From Augochlora pura (lineage: Eukaryota > Arthropoda > Insecta > Hymenoptera > Halictidae), in assembly GCF_028453695.1 (NCBI RefSeq), contig NC_135774.1, positions 6,324,001 to 6,388,000 on the forward strand: a DNA stretch of 64,000 nt, given 5' to 3'. The notes under the pieces were generated by a model. That model saw only the letters and a list, made by a program, of their open reading frames with translations, made no database searches and had not been told where the DNA came from. Shown piece by piece: positions 10,511 to 22,725 of this stretch; position 1 is the first letter of the stretch, and every line of letters starts with the position of its first letter. A program made the position numbers and the translations under genes.

Positions 10511-11275
10511 ATGTAAACTACAACACACGCTTTAATAAAAGTTATATAAAGGTTATGCCAGAATAGTACTATTCTTACCTAAAAATCATCAAACCAAGGA
10601 TCTAAGTGAAACGCGAACCGCCCTATAACTGAAATAAATACAATACTATCGCACATTCAAATTACATAAATTATACCGATGCACGGAATTTACCGGAACG
10701 GATCATCTCGCTCCTCGATGACTACCGAAACGTCACTTCGCGACGGGAAGCAGGAGGCGTGGTCCGCGCGACCCGACTCTGTCCCGTGCCAGTTAATTCC
10801 GTGCCCCGACTCAGGCTGCGCAGAGAAAGCGCGCCAGAGGGTGACCACAAAACTCGGCCAGCCACCCTCTTTTGCCGCTCGACAAAAATTGCGCCATCTT
10901 TTTAGCAACGGGGAGTAACGGCTCGGTGGAAGCGTTAAAGCGTTAAGATGGAAACAAGCAGCTAAATCGGAGTTAAACCGGCGTCTGGTCAGTCGAAGGT
11001 TCGACCGCAATCCAGTGGTGAGCCAGATGTAACACGACTCTCAAGGTGAACCCAGCCGAGACATCGTATCCGCTTCGCGTTCAATGTTTTCGCGAGCTGT
11101 GGTATATGCTACGGGTGTTCAAGGTAATCGGTTAACCGGTCTGTGTAAACATAATCGAAATTGTTCCTTCCTGGATCGGGTCCTACGGTCGCCCGTTAAT
11201 TTTTAATAATAATAATAATTGATCACAGTCGTGGCGAGCGGCAATACTCCTGGCTATACAATTACTCGATTCCAT
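10511..11275. other. GC-richer single-copy block, no gene seen
   Basis: 10680-11060 is CpG-rich with overlapping 79- and 106-codon frames on opposite strands. Neither shows a domain, so both are probably chance frames in GC-rich DNA. The rest is unremarkable. Confidence 0.5.
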
Positions 11276-11575
11276 TTAACAGGTATTCGATTCATCAAAA
11301 TTAAATTCACCAATATTCGATTTATGAATCATTCTATTCATCATTCATTTCATTTATCACTACTTGATTTATTAATATTCGAGTATTAACAGTATTCGAT
11401 TCCTTAATCATTCGATATCAGCGATATTTTTTCAACACTCGAACAATATTTGAGTACTATCAGTATCATCAGTATTCGTGTCATCAATAATCGAATAATC
11501 AATATTCAGTTTACTAATATTTGATTCACCAATTCTTGAGTTATAAATACTCGATTAATCAATACTCTTCGTGAC
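11276..11575. repeat. Array of ATTCGATTCATCAA units (reverse orientation)
   Basis: The units are the reverse complement of the GATGAATCGAATATT arrays at 7.9 and 10.1 kb, so the family exists in both orientations within 4 kb. Confidence 0.85.
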
Positions 11576-11665
11576 ACTAAATATTGCCATATTTCTCTAC
11601 GACGAGTATACTTACCATGACGAATATACTCGTCATAGAGAAATGTGACGGTATTTCTTGTCACG
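11576..11665. repeat. Palindromic GAGTATACTC minisatellite
   Basis: Two facing units give a 20-base imperfect inverted repeat, TTCTCTACGACGAGTATACT against ATATACTCGTCATAGAGAA. Same core as 2410-3030 and 31195-31400. Confidence 0.85.
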
Positions 11666-13080
11666 ACATAGAAAAGAAGTAGTATTATTAATTTAAGACG
11701 CTAATTACGTTATTAAAATTACATGATATTGATAGTATTTACTTATGCTCTGCATGTGGCAGTGTTTCGAAATATGCATGATGGCATCTTGGTACAAAGG
11801 CGCCAGGACGATTTTTTCAAATTTTAGTGGTCTTCTTCGTTTCATTTTATGTAAAATGAATTTATCATGTTGACACGTAATATGACACGTAATATAAAAC
11901 AAATGTAAAATAACAGGCTACCGATCGTCAATCATCTGCTAAGCCACCTACTTCTGTCAGTTGGACTTACACCACACTTTCATAATCGACGATTATGCAA
12001 TTTCATTTACTGACCAATTTTAAATTGTACAAAACATGGAAAATTTTTAATAAATTAAACATGGACTAATTATACATAAAAAATTTACATTAAATTAAGT
12101 AAAAATTACGTGATATCTCATTTTTTTTTTTAAATGGAGTTACACCACTTTCAAAATAAACGGCCCATATAAACGTTGCATTGTCCACGTGCAACATAAA
12201 TGGCAGGGTTCGACTGGCCGACCCCACGAAGTATCGATACGAAGTGTCTCGATTTCGCAACGGAATAAAACCGTCCCCACCCCCGAGAAATCGGCGATAA
12301 GTATCTGATCGAATCTGGTCCCTCCATTTCAGGAATAGAATGCCCGGCATTCGCGATCAGAGAATTCGAATATGGGTGTCTTAAGCTGGCCGCGTGATTA
12401 ATCGACGAGCACGTATGGAAGTCATAATCACCGTTTATGTCACGCGGCTAATAAATCTCTTTTTAAAACGGAGACACCGGCGCACTTGCCTCAACGAAAT
12501 CGATTAATCACCCGCGAACAATCGGCGAACAATGAACGGTGGCATCGTTTATAAACATAAATCGTCTGGCGTTTCATGAATGCCGGCTCCCCGCTCCGCC
12601 GCTGCAAACCCCCGCCCGCCCGCCCGCCGGCGCAGCTACCTGAGCACGCGTTATAATAACGAGGAAATGTATTAATCAAATACCTGCCCGAGTACAGAAA
12701 AAGAAAAATGGAGGAGCTTTCGGTCGGTGTGGCTGTATCGATTCGAGCTGTTCAGGTAATGTTTGCAGCTTGCTATAGTAATTGTTTGTAAGCGGTCGCA
12801 GCATTCGCAGTCGGTTAATCGATTCTAATGTTATGTGCTGTTTAGAACAAATAGGAGACTAGTGAATGTATTTGTCTAATTTTCGGGCTGTGTTACTGTA
12901 GGATACATGTCTGATGTTTTAAGCGATATTTATTCGTGTCAATTGTTAATATAAATGGGTAATATTAAATGCAATGTTATGCAAAGTAATATTTATGAAA
13001 TGAAATCTATATTTCATAATTGAACGTAGCGAGTGCGAAACGTAATTTGAAGAAATTCGTTTCAGATGTCAACAATTTGT
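11666..13080. other. Mixed single-copy DNA, no gene seen
   Basis: 12140-12680 is GC-richer, with a homopurine/pyrimidine-poor stretch and a CCCGCCCG repeat at about 12608-12630. Several ATTAATC and TAATCGA words (12398, 12502, 12813) suggest homeodomain-type sites but are common in AT-rich DNA. No frame with a domain. Confidence 0.5.
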
Positions 13081-14244
13081 ATTTTTTTTAAATACGTAAT
13101 AAAAATAATGAATGGTAAATGATGATGAATGATAACTGAAAAATGATAAATTGTAAATGATCAATAATCAATTATTCAAAGATAAACGATAAATGATCCA
13201 CTGATCAATGATAAATAATGAACAACAAATGATAAATATTATTAAAATAATAAATATATAAATCGTATAAATATTAAGAAGGTAATAAATATATAAATAA
13301 TAAACATTATTAAAGTAATGTATTTATTAATGTATTATTAAAGTAATATTACCTATGTTTACATAACATTTTTTTCTTACTTTGTGCCATAGAATACACT
13401 GACAAAGTTCGAACATTAAAATTTGGGATACCCTGTATATGGCAATGAAACAAACTTATTACGACCATTTTTATGGTGGAAATAAATTTTTCAGTCCGAA
13501 GTTTATTATAAACTGTGTTTCTAGCGCATTAAATAAACATGCGAGCATGCACCACCGGTGGTACACGTGGCACGGAACGGTGTTAATACATCCGTATAAA
13601 ACCTTGCACACTCTTACTATTTTCAAAACATCACCTAGGAAGGATGATGCTCGACTCGCGCATCTTGATACTTGCGTATAAAACCTGCATAGTTTCGCTA
13701 TTTCACGAAATGATCTCACTCTGTGACACTGAGAATCGGCTATAGCTTGAGAAAAAAATGCGACTCTGGCTGACTAGCGCATGCAGCTCCGCGTCAAATG
13801 AAGTCATCGGCACGCAGTAATTCTATCTTTCATATCTTTGCTATAAAACGCTGTGATCAACTTGAAGATGAAAGCGAGAAACATACGCGAAATAAATAAA
13901 TTGGTAAACGAGATTAAACAAGTTATACAGCAATAATAATAAAAAAAGAATCGATAAATCGCAGGATAAATGTTCCAATAAGTGGACGATTACCAAAAAT
14001 ATATCTATTTTGAGCCGTTTATTAGCAAAATGCTGACTTTATAAGTTTATAATAGAAATGTGTATATTTGAGATTTTAAACGATAGAAAGGCTAGAAACA
14101 TATAAACAGCTGAAATTTTATCAGAAAGGAATATCTAATTTTTATCAATGGGGGGGGGGGGGGGGGGAGAATATGGTATGTACTTATTAACAGAGAAAGC
14201 TAATGTGATTTCTAATAAAAATAAATAAAGAATATTTAATAGTT
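13081..14244. other. AT-rich tract, short duplications and a G run
   Basis: 13081-13340 is AAATGATAAATGAT-like simple sequence. At 13425-13440 sits GGGATACCCTGTATAT, a word of the kind seen at ends of insect DNA transposons. 13585-13720 holds two diverged copies of a block of about 45 bases containing CGTATAAAACC. A run of 18 G lies at 14150-14167. No gene. Confidence 0.55.
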
Positions 14245-14705
14245 AGAATTAATGGCGAGGTTAAGAACGAAACAGGAACGGGACACGCATTTTCTGTAAG
14301 ATTGAGCAAAGGCATCTGCGACAAGATTGAGGTTATGTTCTTGTGAGATAAATGTTCAACGAGCTTCGAATTAATAACTTTCGACATACCCTCGTAGAAA
14401 CTACGAAAACAAGGTTATTCGAGTGTTGCGCAATTTTTATAATCAGTCGTGCCCGAATAAAGAGTTCGACGATTATTAACACCGTTTATTGCCAAATCTT
14501 GTTGTTCTTCGAATTTTTCGCAGGAAATACTATGCGTGGGCGCAAAAAGTCGCGCGACAATGTAATTTAGTAGAAATTCTGTTTCGTTGGTGAAATATTT
14601 AATATTTTTCGAAAAGTTCCAAGTTCGTTAAACTTGATTCGCAATTTCCTGTCGACAAATAATTAGTTACCGGGATGTAATTATTTATCATTTCTTTAGG
14701 AAATA
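14245..14705. repeat. Dispersed repeat A, copy 1
   Basis: Matches 28825-29370 in the same orientation over about 450 bases. Shared blocks include GCGAGGTTAAGAACGAAA, ATTTTCTRTAAGATTGAGC, TTCGACGATTATTAAC, GCGCAAAAAGTCGCGYRACA and TTCGTTAAACTT. The minus-strand reading of both copies shares a peptide pattern around KLV-HLS-KN-TSI, but frames are short and broken. Family not recognised. It is followed in both copies by TATTATTAATACTGTA simple sequence. Confidence 0.85.
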
Positions 14706-14869
14706 CTATTGTAATACCTTATACTATTATATATTATTAATACTTTATATTATTATATATTATAATATTAATTCTGTACACTATTATTATATATTATTAA
14801 TACTGTACACTATTATTATACATTATTAGTACTGTATACTATTACTACATATTATTACTATATCACTAT

Positions 14870-15560
14870 TTTAGGCATCTATTAATAATTACTGATATTT
14901 ATACATTTCTTTCCATATCTAACACAATTTCTAAATTTCTCTATTACTTCTTTTCACGCCAATGATAGAAAGTTTTATCATTCGATTTCAGCGATAAAGA
15001 GTTCTTTGTTATCAATCGTGTAACACTCGTGCTTAAACGGCCAATCACTGTACACGCAGCTGAAAAATATCCGCGACGTTTCCTCGTCGACTTCATCGAA
15101 ACTCGAGAGCAACAATAATTGAAATAACGATTCGACGGTGACGGTTTACGTAACATCGTTTCGGAGCGTAAAGTCTTCGAAAGATCCGCGATCGACAACT
15201 AATTAATAAGAACGCGAACTCATTTCCGTGACCAACGATTAATTAACAAATGTATCTTTCGCGATCAAATTCGCTCCGGCGTTTTCGCAACCAATATACA
15301 AATCCTAATAAACGGCTCATCCGTACTGGTCACAAATTGCAGCGGATAAAATGTAACGAGTCACTCGAGCTAACGACTTACTACTTAACCAGCGTCCTCC
15401 ATCTTGCGACTCCTCGAATCGTCAAACTCACCTGCAACAAAAAAGAAACCGAGACATTAGTATACTCGTTAGTCGAGGAATATTTTCGCAAAAACGCACA
15501 TTGCAGTTTGGATTTGAAAAGAGCACGCCCGATATGATAAATATTAAAATAATACAAATA
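14870..15560. repeat. Dispersed repeat B, copy 1
   Basis: Matches 42705-43225 over at least 450 bases with an internal length difference (about 15320-15420 is missing from copy 2). Shared blocks include ACTAATTAATAAGAAC, AAYATATCTTTCGCGATC, AATATACAAATCCTAATAAA, GAAACCGAGACATTAGTATA and CATTGCAGTTYGGATTTGAA. An 84-codon minus frame and a 95-codon plus frame run through it without domains; neither is kept in copy 2. Both copies are followed by GACGTC repeats. Confidence 0.85.
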
Positions 15561-15840
15561 AAACAGAAATTAAACGTTCCCTTCAAAAATTGATCAATGC
15601 CGGTTAAAGACGATTTTTTAATGTTTAGAGTAAAAACAAAATCTTAGCCTTCGAAATTGTATACGATATTGTACCGTCTTATACCCGTAAAAGTAATGTT
15701 ATTTTAAAAAACAATATAAATTTCCAAAGGACGCAGCAATTGTATTTTTAGTTGGTTGTATTTTAGATAGTACTAATTTGTTTCCGTTGCTCGATGTAAT
15801 TAAGAATGTTCTTGTGACTCGATTTACATAATCGGATATC

Positions 15841-15975
15841 TAAAGGAGGTTTCAAAAATATCCCGTATAAAACGTCTGAAGGACTTTTTAAAGACGTCTA
15901 AAAGACATTTTAATGACGTCCCATATCAGACGTCTATAAGGCGTCTAAGGAACGTATTAAAGACGTAAACAGTTA
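15841..15975. repeat. GACGTC/TTTAAAGACGT repeat block
   Basis: Short degenerate units AAAGACGTCTAAAAGACATTTTAA and CCCATATCAGACGTC. Its right end (GACGTAAACAGTT, then a CGARGAAT-TTTTCGCGAAGA block) is shared with 43660-43760, tying this array to repeat B. Confidence 0.85.
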
Positions 15976-17149
15976 ATTTCTATTATTAGTCGAGGAATGT
16001 TTTCGCGAAGATGCAGATCGTAGTTTTGTATTTCAAAAGAACGCTTCCGACATTAGAAAGATTCTAATAAAAGAATAATTATATTATTCGATTTCGATGA
16101 TACAGAATTGTTTCTTATGAGAACACCGTGATCGTTAAATCGGTTATTTTTACTGGTTTCCCGTGGCCCACTGCCCTTATGCTCGAGAACGACTTCCGGC
16201 CGCGTTCGTCCCGCGTGACGGGAAACGACGACACGCGATTCTTTCTCCCCGAGCGATTAGAATCGGTGTAGGAAGCCCGTGTAACGGCGCTGTAAGCATC
16301 GGGAAACAATGAACGGGTACGAGATCGTTCATCGTAATTAAATCCATTCCAGCGGGCGTCTGCCGTTCCGGATAACTACTCGAGATCCGCCGAGAACCGA
16401 TTAACGGCTGGTGTTCCGTTCATCGGGGCAGACATTATTTTATTCTAGTACTGTTCCGTTCGATTGCGTCGCATCTGTTCTATTGTCGTTAACATCTGTG
16501 TATAGTGTATTATACATATAGTGTATTATACAGTTATATGTATATGTATACCATACAATGTATTGGATGAGGAATAAGTTCGTAGCGTTTTTATATTTTC
16601 TTTTATTTTACAACGATTTCTTGCTGTTTGACAAAGTGTATAATAGTCATTCGATAGAGCTATATATACCATAGAGCTGTATATACCATACTATGTATAC
16701 TACATATACTGCAGGAGTCGGCAATCTTTCTTGGCCGCGGGTCAAAATCAACCAATATGTGAGTATTAAAGAGACGTTAGGGTCAGAGATATCTTCGTAT
16801 TGAATCAGTCTTTTACTAAATAATAAGATATATTTTATTAAGAAAATAATTACGAACATGGTTGAATGATCATTATTTATAAACGTCCTTTTCGATATCA
16901 TAAATAATATACGAAAAATTTCGTATAATATACGAAACTAAAGTGGGTTACTTGAAATTATCAAATGGGTCAGCCGATGAGCCGCGGATCATAGTATACC
17001 GACCCCTGCTATACTGTATATTATATGTATATACATATAATAGTATACTACGTATGCAACTATGCATTTACGAACATCCGTTTAGATCGAATTCTTCCAA
17101 CTTATGGAAAACAAACGCGATGAAGCAAGGTTATGTTAAGGCTATGTTG
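15976..17149. other. Mixed single-copy DNA, no gene seen
   Basis: 16140-16440 is CpG-rich without a recognisable frame. 16500-16560 and 16660-17045 are rich in TATATAC/GTATA words with small palindromes. A phrase resembling degraded transposon DNA (GGCCGCGGGTCAAAATCAACC, 16733-16753) was not identifiable. Confidence 0.5.
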
Positions 17150-17425
17150 TCAAGACGTCCTTTAAAATGGCTTAAAGACAGCATAAAGGCATCCATAATT
17201 CGTACATAAGACGTTCTTTGCACGTCTAAAGAACGTTTTAATAACGTCTTGATTTGTAAACTAGAACGTTTCATTTTTGAAATTTAAAGTACTTGTTAAA
17301 GACGTTTAAAATATGTCTTAAAGACGTCTTGATTTTGAACACAAGAGGTTGCTAGGACGTTCCTAGGACATCTTAAAGACGTTTCGAATGTCGTATACCA
17401 GTTCACTTCAAGACGTCTAAAATAC
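17150..17425. repeat. GACGTC repeat block (plus-type)
   Basis: Contains the longer unit marker ACGTCTTGATTTGTAA twice (17243 and 17324, 81 bases apart), followed by GGACGTTCCTAGGACATC and CGAATGTCGTATACCAG. These markers recur in the same order at 45.2 and 49.2 kb. Confidence 0.88.
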
Positions 17426-17680
17426 AGTTGATTTATCCATATTTTATTCACCCAGATTTATTTAAATAACATCTCCAAATTATATTATATTATATTATTA
17501 TATTATATATTATATTATAATTATATTATATATATGATATATTTTTTACAACAATTTTACACTCTCAATAATCCATGAAATCTTAACTTTGATAATATCA
17601 AGCTCATTTCATCACGATATGTAACAATTTCAATAACGCTCGAGTTAGTACCAATCGAAAAAATTAGTAGCTAACTCGCA

Positions 17681-17908
17681 TTAACCCTTTGCATTCCGAG
17701 CTATTTTAATTCGATATTTAAAATCGTCTCTCTGACCTATACTATTTCCATTTGAAGTAAATTACTGTATTTTATATGATGTAATTTACTCAATTTATTA
17801 TAATATTATAGTGTTAAATAATATTAAATAATGTAAACTGATGTTATTATAATGTTAAAAGTATTTTCCATGACGCCTCAGAGGCGCCGCTCGAGTGCAA
17901 AGGGTTAG
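17681..17908. mobile_element. Short piggyBac-type MITE
   Basis: Begins TTAA then CCCTTTGCATTCCGAG and ends CTCGAGTGCAAAGGG then TTAG. The ends are inverted (CCCTTTGCA-TYC-GAG) and flanked by TTAA / TTAG, as expected for piggyBac target sites with one base changed. The interior of about 220 bases is AT-rich with no frame. The right end shares 15 bases (CTCGAGTGCAAAGGG) with an orphan end at 39030-39044. Confidence 0.75.
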
Positions 17909-18700
17909 TATTCGCTGCTTAAACACCTTATTCAAATGTACTAGGCCCGCAGAAGCTGCCAACTGAAGTAAACAGTGAAATCACGCGGCAAGGATACAAT
18001 TCGTTCGCAAGAGACATCTCCCGAAGTTTGTAAAAGCAGCGATCAAGCGGATGGAACTCGACTCTCGTTGCTCTTTAATCTGGCCGCGTGGCGTGTTAAT
18101 GGAAGCTCCTAACGGACGATATTTTTTTTGGTAATCCCAGCCTGGTATTGCAAATTGCCGGCTCGATGAACGAGGAGTCGGCAAGAAGCCGTGTACGCTA
18201 ATCCCGACATCGGCGCGATAGAAGACCGCCCCGCGCAGGGAAAACAGGGCCTAGGGGTTGATGGAGGAGACGAAAAACTGGCTCGCTCGGCCGGCTGTAT
18301 CGATCGATCATCTAACGCACCGTCCCCGGTAATGAGACGATGACATCTCGCTCGCCGGAAAAATCCAGCGCGAGCCTACCACCGCGTTTCTTCTTTAATT
18401 ATAGGTTTGAATATTCTGTTACACCAATAAGGCCAGCGCTGTGTAATCCGAGTACACAGCCGGATCCGAAGGATCCTGTTTTGCCGTTACCGAGAGAAAC
18501 CATCGGTGACCTAGCCGAGTTGAATTACTAAACTCGTCGATAACGCATCCGTTTGAATGTGCGTTGACGTGCATTTATAACGGAACGCGACGCACGTGAT
18601 ACAGTTCTGCGAGTGGGTCTTGCAACAGAAATCGGATAACGCTTGGAATGGGAGAGCGATTTTTATGAGAGTAGCGGAAATGATTTCTATTTTAGGAAAT
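17909..18700. other. GC-richer single-copy block, no gene seen
   Basis: 18000-18640 is CpG-containing with 60-70 codon frames on both strands and no domains. Nothing else seen. The intervening 17426-17680 is AT-rich with a TATATTATAT palindromic run at 17480-17540. Confidence 0.5.
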
Positions 18701-19395
18701 GTTACGTTTCTAATAATACCATGTAATATTATATCACAAACAATGTAACAGAATAGGATACAATGTAATGTAATATAAGGAGATATAATGTACTGTAATA
18801 TACTTTTTGTAAAGTAATATAATGTAATGTAACGCGTAATGTAACTTTATGTAACGGGATTTAATGTAATATGCAATATTTAACTTTATTTAACGTTATG
18901 TAATGTAATTTAACTTTACTCAACGTTATGTAATGCAATTTAACTTTATTTAACGTTACGTAATGTAATTTAACTTTACTCAACGTTATGTAATGCAATT
19001 TAACTTTATTTAACGTTATGTAATGTAATATAACTTTGTAGGATAGAATGTAATGTAATACCATGTTACATAGTGCAGCTTTATGGAACAAAATGTAACT
19101 TTATGTAATTTAATGTAAGCTAACGTAACACAATGTTACATAATGTAGCTGTATGTAACGTAATATAACGAAATGTAACTTTATGTAACGTAATGTGACA
19201 TAATGCAACTTTATTTAACCTAATGTTATGAAATGTACTCTGATGTAATTTTATGTAACGTCATATAATGTAACGTAATGCAACAATATGTAAGTTAATG
19301 TAACGTAATGTTAATGTATTATCAAGTAAAGTAACTTTACGTAACGCAATGTAACGTAATATATCACAATGTTACGGAATCCATCTTTAAATAAC
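18701..19395. repeat. TAATGTAACTTTA satellite with 60-bp higher-order unit
   Basis: The array is built on a 10-15 base word (TAATGTAACTTTATGTAACG). In the core, 18901-18960 and 18961-19020 are 60-base repeats identical but for one base. Each is made of two 30-base variants, one with TTTACTCAACG and the other with TTTATTTAACG. The flanks degrade outwards. The minus-strand frame through the core is a repeat translation (KVKLHYITL). Confidence 0.92.
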
Positions 19396-20594
19396 ATAAT
19401 ATAACGCAATATAACATAATTAAAAATGAAAGATGATTAACGCGTTAATTTCAACTGAATAAAATGATTCAACAAAGAAACAACATTACACCTGAGTCAG
19501 TAATATATAATGCTATTACATTTTCTAAATCTATACTAATCCATAGTTTTTTCTTCACATTGCATCAAATATACTTATTATAACCTTACTTCACGCCATC
19601 GCAAATTAATTAAGTTAACGCATTGATTTCACCTCATTTAAATGATTTCAAACAAAAAAGAATATCACACCTGGCAGACCATACAAACGATACAGACAGT
19701 TAACTTTCTACCCAAAGATCCTCAGTGCACATATATTATAAAACGGTTATTCATATTAATGCACCGAATAGATCAAATTCAAGTCTATATCAAGCTATAT
19801 AAAAATCAGGGTAATATCAAGCTATATTAAATTTAATACATTCAAAATCACTTAAAATTGAAGAATTATTTCTTTCATTCAATTTTCATCGAATCAATTC
19901 AAATAACAGTTCTTTATTTAGTAAATAAACTGTTTCTCCAATAGTTTTACGTTATTGGTAGTTGGATTGTTAAAAAAGATGGAGGCCAGGTTTCCTCGAG
20001 CAGAAATTAAATCCCGGGGAACAATGCAGCTTGTGCAGTTGCGCCGCGGAAAATTATTTTTTACAGACGTCTCTTGGATTATTTCCTTCGAAGCAGAAGC
20101 ACACGAGGAATCGTGGCTAGAGGGAGAACGAGAGCGAGAGGAAGAGAGAGAGAGAGAGAGAGCAATGGTCGGTCAAAGGTACGACTCGGATAGAGAGGAA
20201 AATAAAATGAAACTCACGGGCTCAGAAAAATAAAGAACGTTTCTTTCTGGCGCGGGAGAGCGAGCGACGCACGGAAAAAGAAACGAAAAATACATTTGCG
20301 CTTTTATCGTGCTAGTAGCGTGGTTCGTTTTCGTCCTGAAATAATTGTAATTCATTTTGCCAACGTGCGCCGAGAGCGCGCGCTCAGGAGAGAAAGGGAG
20401 AGAAAGAGAGAGTTTTTCTTTCAGAGCTGTGTTCGCAGATAAGGAACTGAGGAAAAAATATCAGCGATACGTCCGAATGAGGCGAAAAGAATCCGCGTAG
20501 TGGGATGATAAGAAATCTAATAGACGGTGTTTCCTTGGTTCTATTTTATCGGAGACAAAACAGGGATTTTCACCGCTGTATCTCGGCGATATAA
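19396..20594. other. Single-copy DNA with a short duplication and GA tracts
   Basis: About 19430-19510 and 19605-19685 are diverged direct copies (TTAACGC..TTGATTTCA/TTTCAACT, ATGATTYAA, CACACCTG/TACACCTG). A (GA)n run at 20138-20162 and another GA-rich stretch at 20385-20412 lie in a GC-richer part. No gene. Confidence 0.55.
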
Positions 20595-20990
20595 TTGTCG
20601 AAGGAAATACATTAATGTCTCCTTGAATCACGAAATTTTGTTATACTAAATATTGAGTATTGATAATTGAATATTGAATATTGAAGATTTAATATTGAAT
20701 ATTGGAAAATAAAGTTTTAATATTGAATATTCAAGATTGAAGATTTAAGATTTAAGATTTAAGATTGAGTATTGAATATTGAATATTTGAGATTAAAAGT
20801 TGAGATTTAAAAATTTAATATTGTATATTGAGTATTGAATAGTGAATATTGTACATTTGATATTAATTATTGAGTATTGAATATTGAATTCCGAGTAGCA
20901 AATATTAATCATTGAGTACTGAGTATAGACTACTGCATATTTAATAATGAATACTGAAGATTTTATTGTTATTACCTAATGTTAAATGCT
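20595..20990. repeat. TATTGA array with conserved left flank
   Basis: The first 50 or so bases (ATAATTGTCGAAGGAAATAC, AATGTCTCCTTGAATCACG) match 24360-24410, then both loci run into TATTGAGTATTGAATATTGAAGATTTAA units. The array is therefore part of a dispersed element with a defined edge. Confidence 0.85.
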
Positions 20991-21960
20991 ACGGTCTTTA
21001 AATGTTTAAACGTTAAATCGAATGGAGCTGCAACAACGTTTCTATTTTAGAAACGTTGATTACCGATGATTTTTATGACTTATGCTCAGGGTAAAATGAA
21101 CCCAAAACGAAGATGAGCCCAGGTAAGCAATGAACGACCCCAAAAAGTATACAAGTCATAACTGTGTACGAGACTCTCCAATCAGAAACGGCACAAAAAA
21201 CATGAAAACGCTCACGTATCCAGTTTCTCTATCGATTGCATGTAATACTCACTAGTTAGTGTAGTTCTGTTTGCAATAAATTAGTGATAGTTAATTCACA
21301 TTATACTCTATTATCCCAGTCCTTATCCTTCAAGAAACACATATATTAGACATAGACTTATCAGGAGTCTAGCTACTCTAGCTACTATATATCCTGCATT
21401 AGTACCGTAATTTCGTCTTTCGAGATGGAACAGTAATATTGCCGCATCGAAAATGAGCGCCGTTATTTCTCGCGCGATAAACACTCGTTACGAAGGCAAC
21501 GCCATAACGCGATCCACGCGCGCTCGTATCCGCGAGTTAAAAACCCGAACACCTCCGGAACTACCATAGTTCTCAGACATACGCCGCGAGTAGTTCCTCC
21601 CAGCGAGCAGTTCCTCGACCCCTAAACTTCCTAACCATCATTTATTTAGCCCCCAACGAACTGACACAGTTCTTGCCGGTCTCTCGCCGCAGTGCATTTA
21701 ACCGGAACACACGCCGTAAACTCGACGAATTTATCGCGGGACATGACGCCGTAAAAATTCGCCGGGCACCGTTGAAAAAACTACCCCTTTCGACGAGCCA
21801 CCCCTCGCTGGAACGACGGCGGATAAACCCATTATTTCGTTTGAAGGTGAAATCATTTCTCTCCGTTTGATCTTCTAGTTATTATGGCGTATGCACTCGC
21901 ACTCTAGTCCCTCTTGATATCATTTTGCTTGCTTCCTTTTCTATTATTTTATTGGACAAG
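20991..21960. other. Single-copy DNA, no gene seen
   Basis: 21440-21860 is GC-richer. A 65-codon frame at 21673 has no domain. 20990-21420 holds nothing recognisable. Confidence 0.5.
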
Positions 21961-22725
21961 GTGGTTTGATTAAGCATTTTTCATGCGAATATGTGCGAGA
22001 CGATATATGTTGACATAGCCTTCAATGTCAATACTATGTCAAGGTTATGTCATATTGATATAATCTCCAATGTTGACATAAAATTCTAGATGAATAATAA
22101 ATTCTAAGTGTTGACATAAAGCCTTCATATTGACATAACATCGACATGAAAAATTGGAAAATTGTAATTTAAAAGAAATGTGACAACAAGCATTATTTAA
22201 AATTGCGAAAATAAAAAAAGAGCTTGTCAAATAAATGTTATAAAACAACATACCGAAATCTCAATACGTCAAACAATTTCAATGGTCAACTTCGCAATAT
22301 GGTTGCACTTTCTGCAATAAACATATTATTTTGGACTTTTCGGGAAAAAATATACATATATCGAAAATAATATATCTATTGTAAAAATAAAACAAACAAT
22401 TGTTTGACCAATACTGTTTACTATTACAATATTACTAATATTGTTAGTATTAGCAATATTACTATATTTATATATTTATATGACTATATATTTATGGATT
22501 TATATATTCATGTATTAGATGCGTTTACATATTTATACACATATTTATTACCAATATCACCATATCTCTAACATTACTAATACACCCACTATGAACATCA
22601 TCCCAACAATCATTCCAGAAACAATCTAACAACAATCCTATAAATCCTGAATAAACATTCCCTATCACAAGCAGTATTCTCAAAAAAGAAAATTCGCAAA
22701 AGCTACCTTTCCCTATTTTTCCTAG
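21961..22725. other. TTGACATAA-rich stretch then AT-rich DNA
   Basis: From 22008 to 22145 the words TTGACATA, AATGTCAA and GGTTATGTCA recur at irregular 20-30 base intervals, on both strands. 22320-22700 is AT-rich with TATTTATATATTTATATG words. No gene. Confidence 0.55.

Noticed and set aside
10342..10566. 74-codon frame rich in Asn and Ser
   Set aside because: Translation of the GATGAATCGAATATT array.
18861..19091. Minus-strand frame with regular KVKLHYITL repeats
   Set aside because: Direct translation of the 30-base satellite unit.
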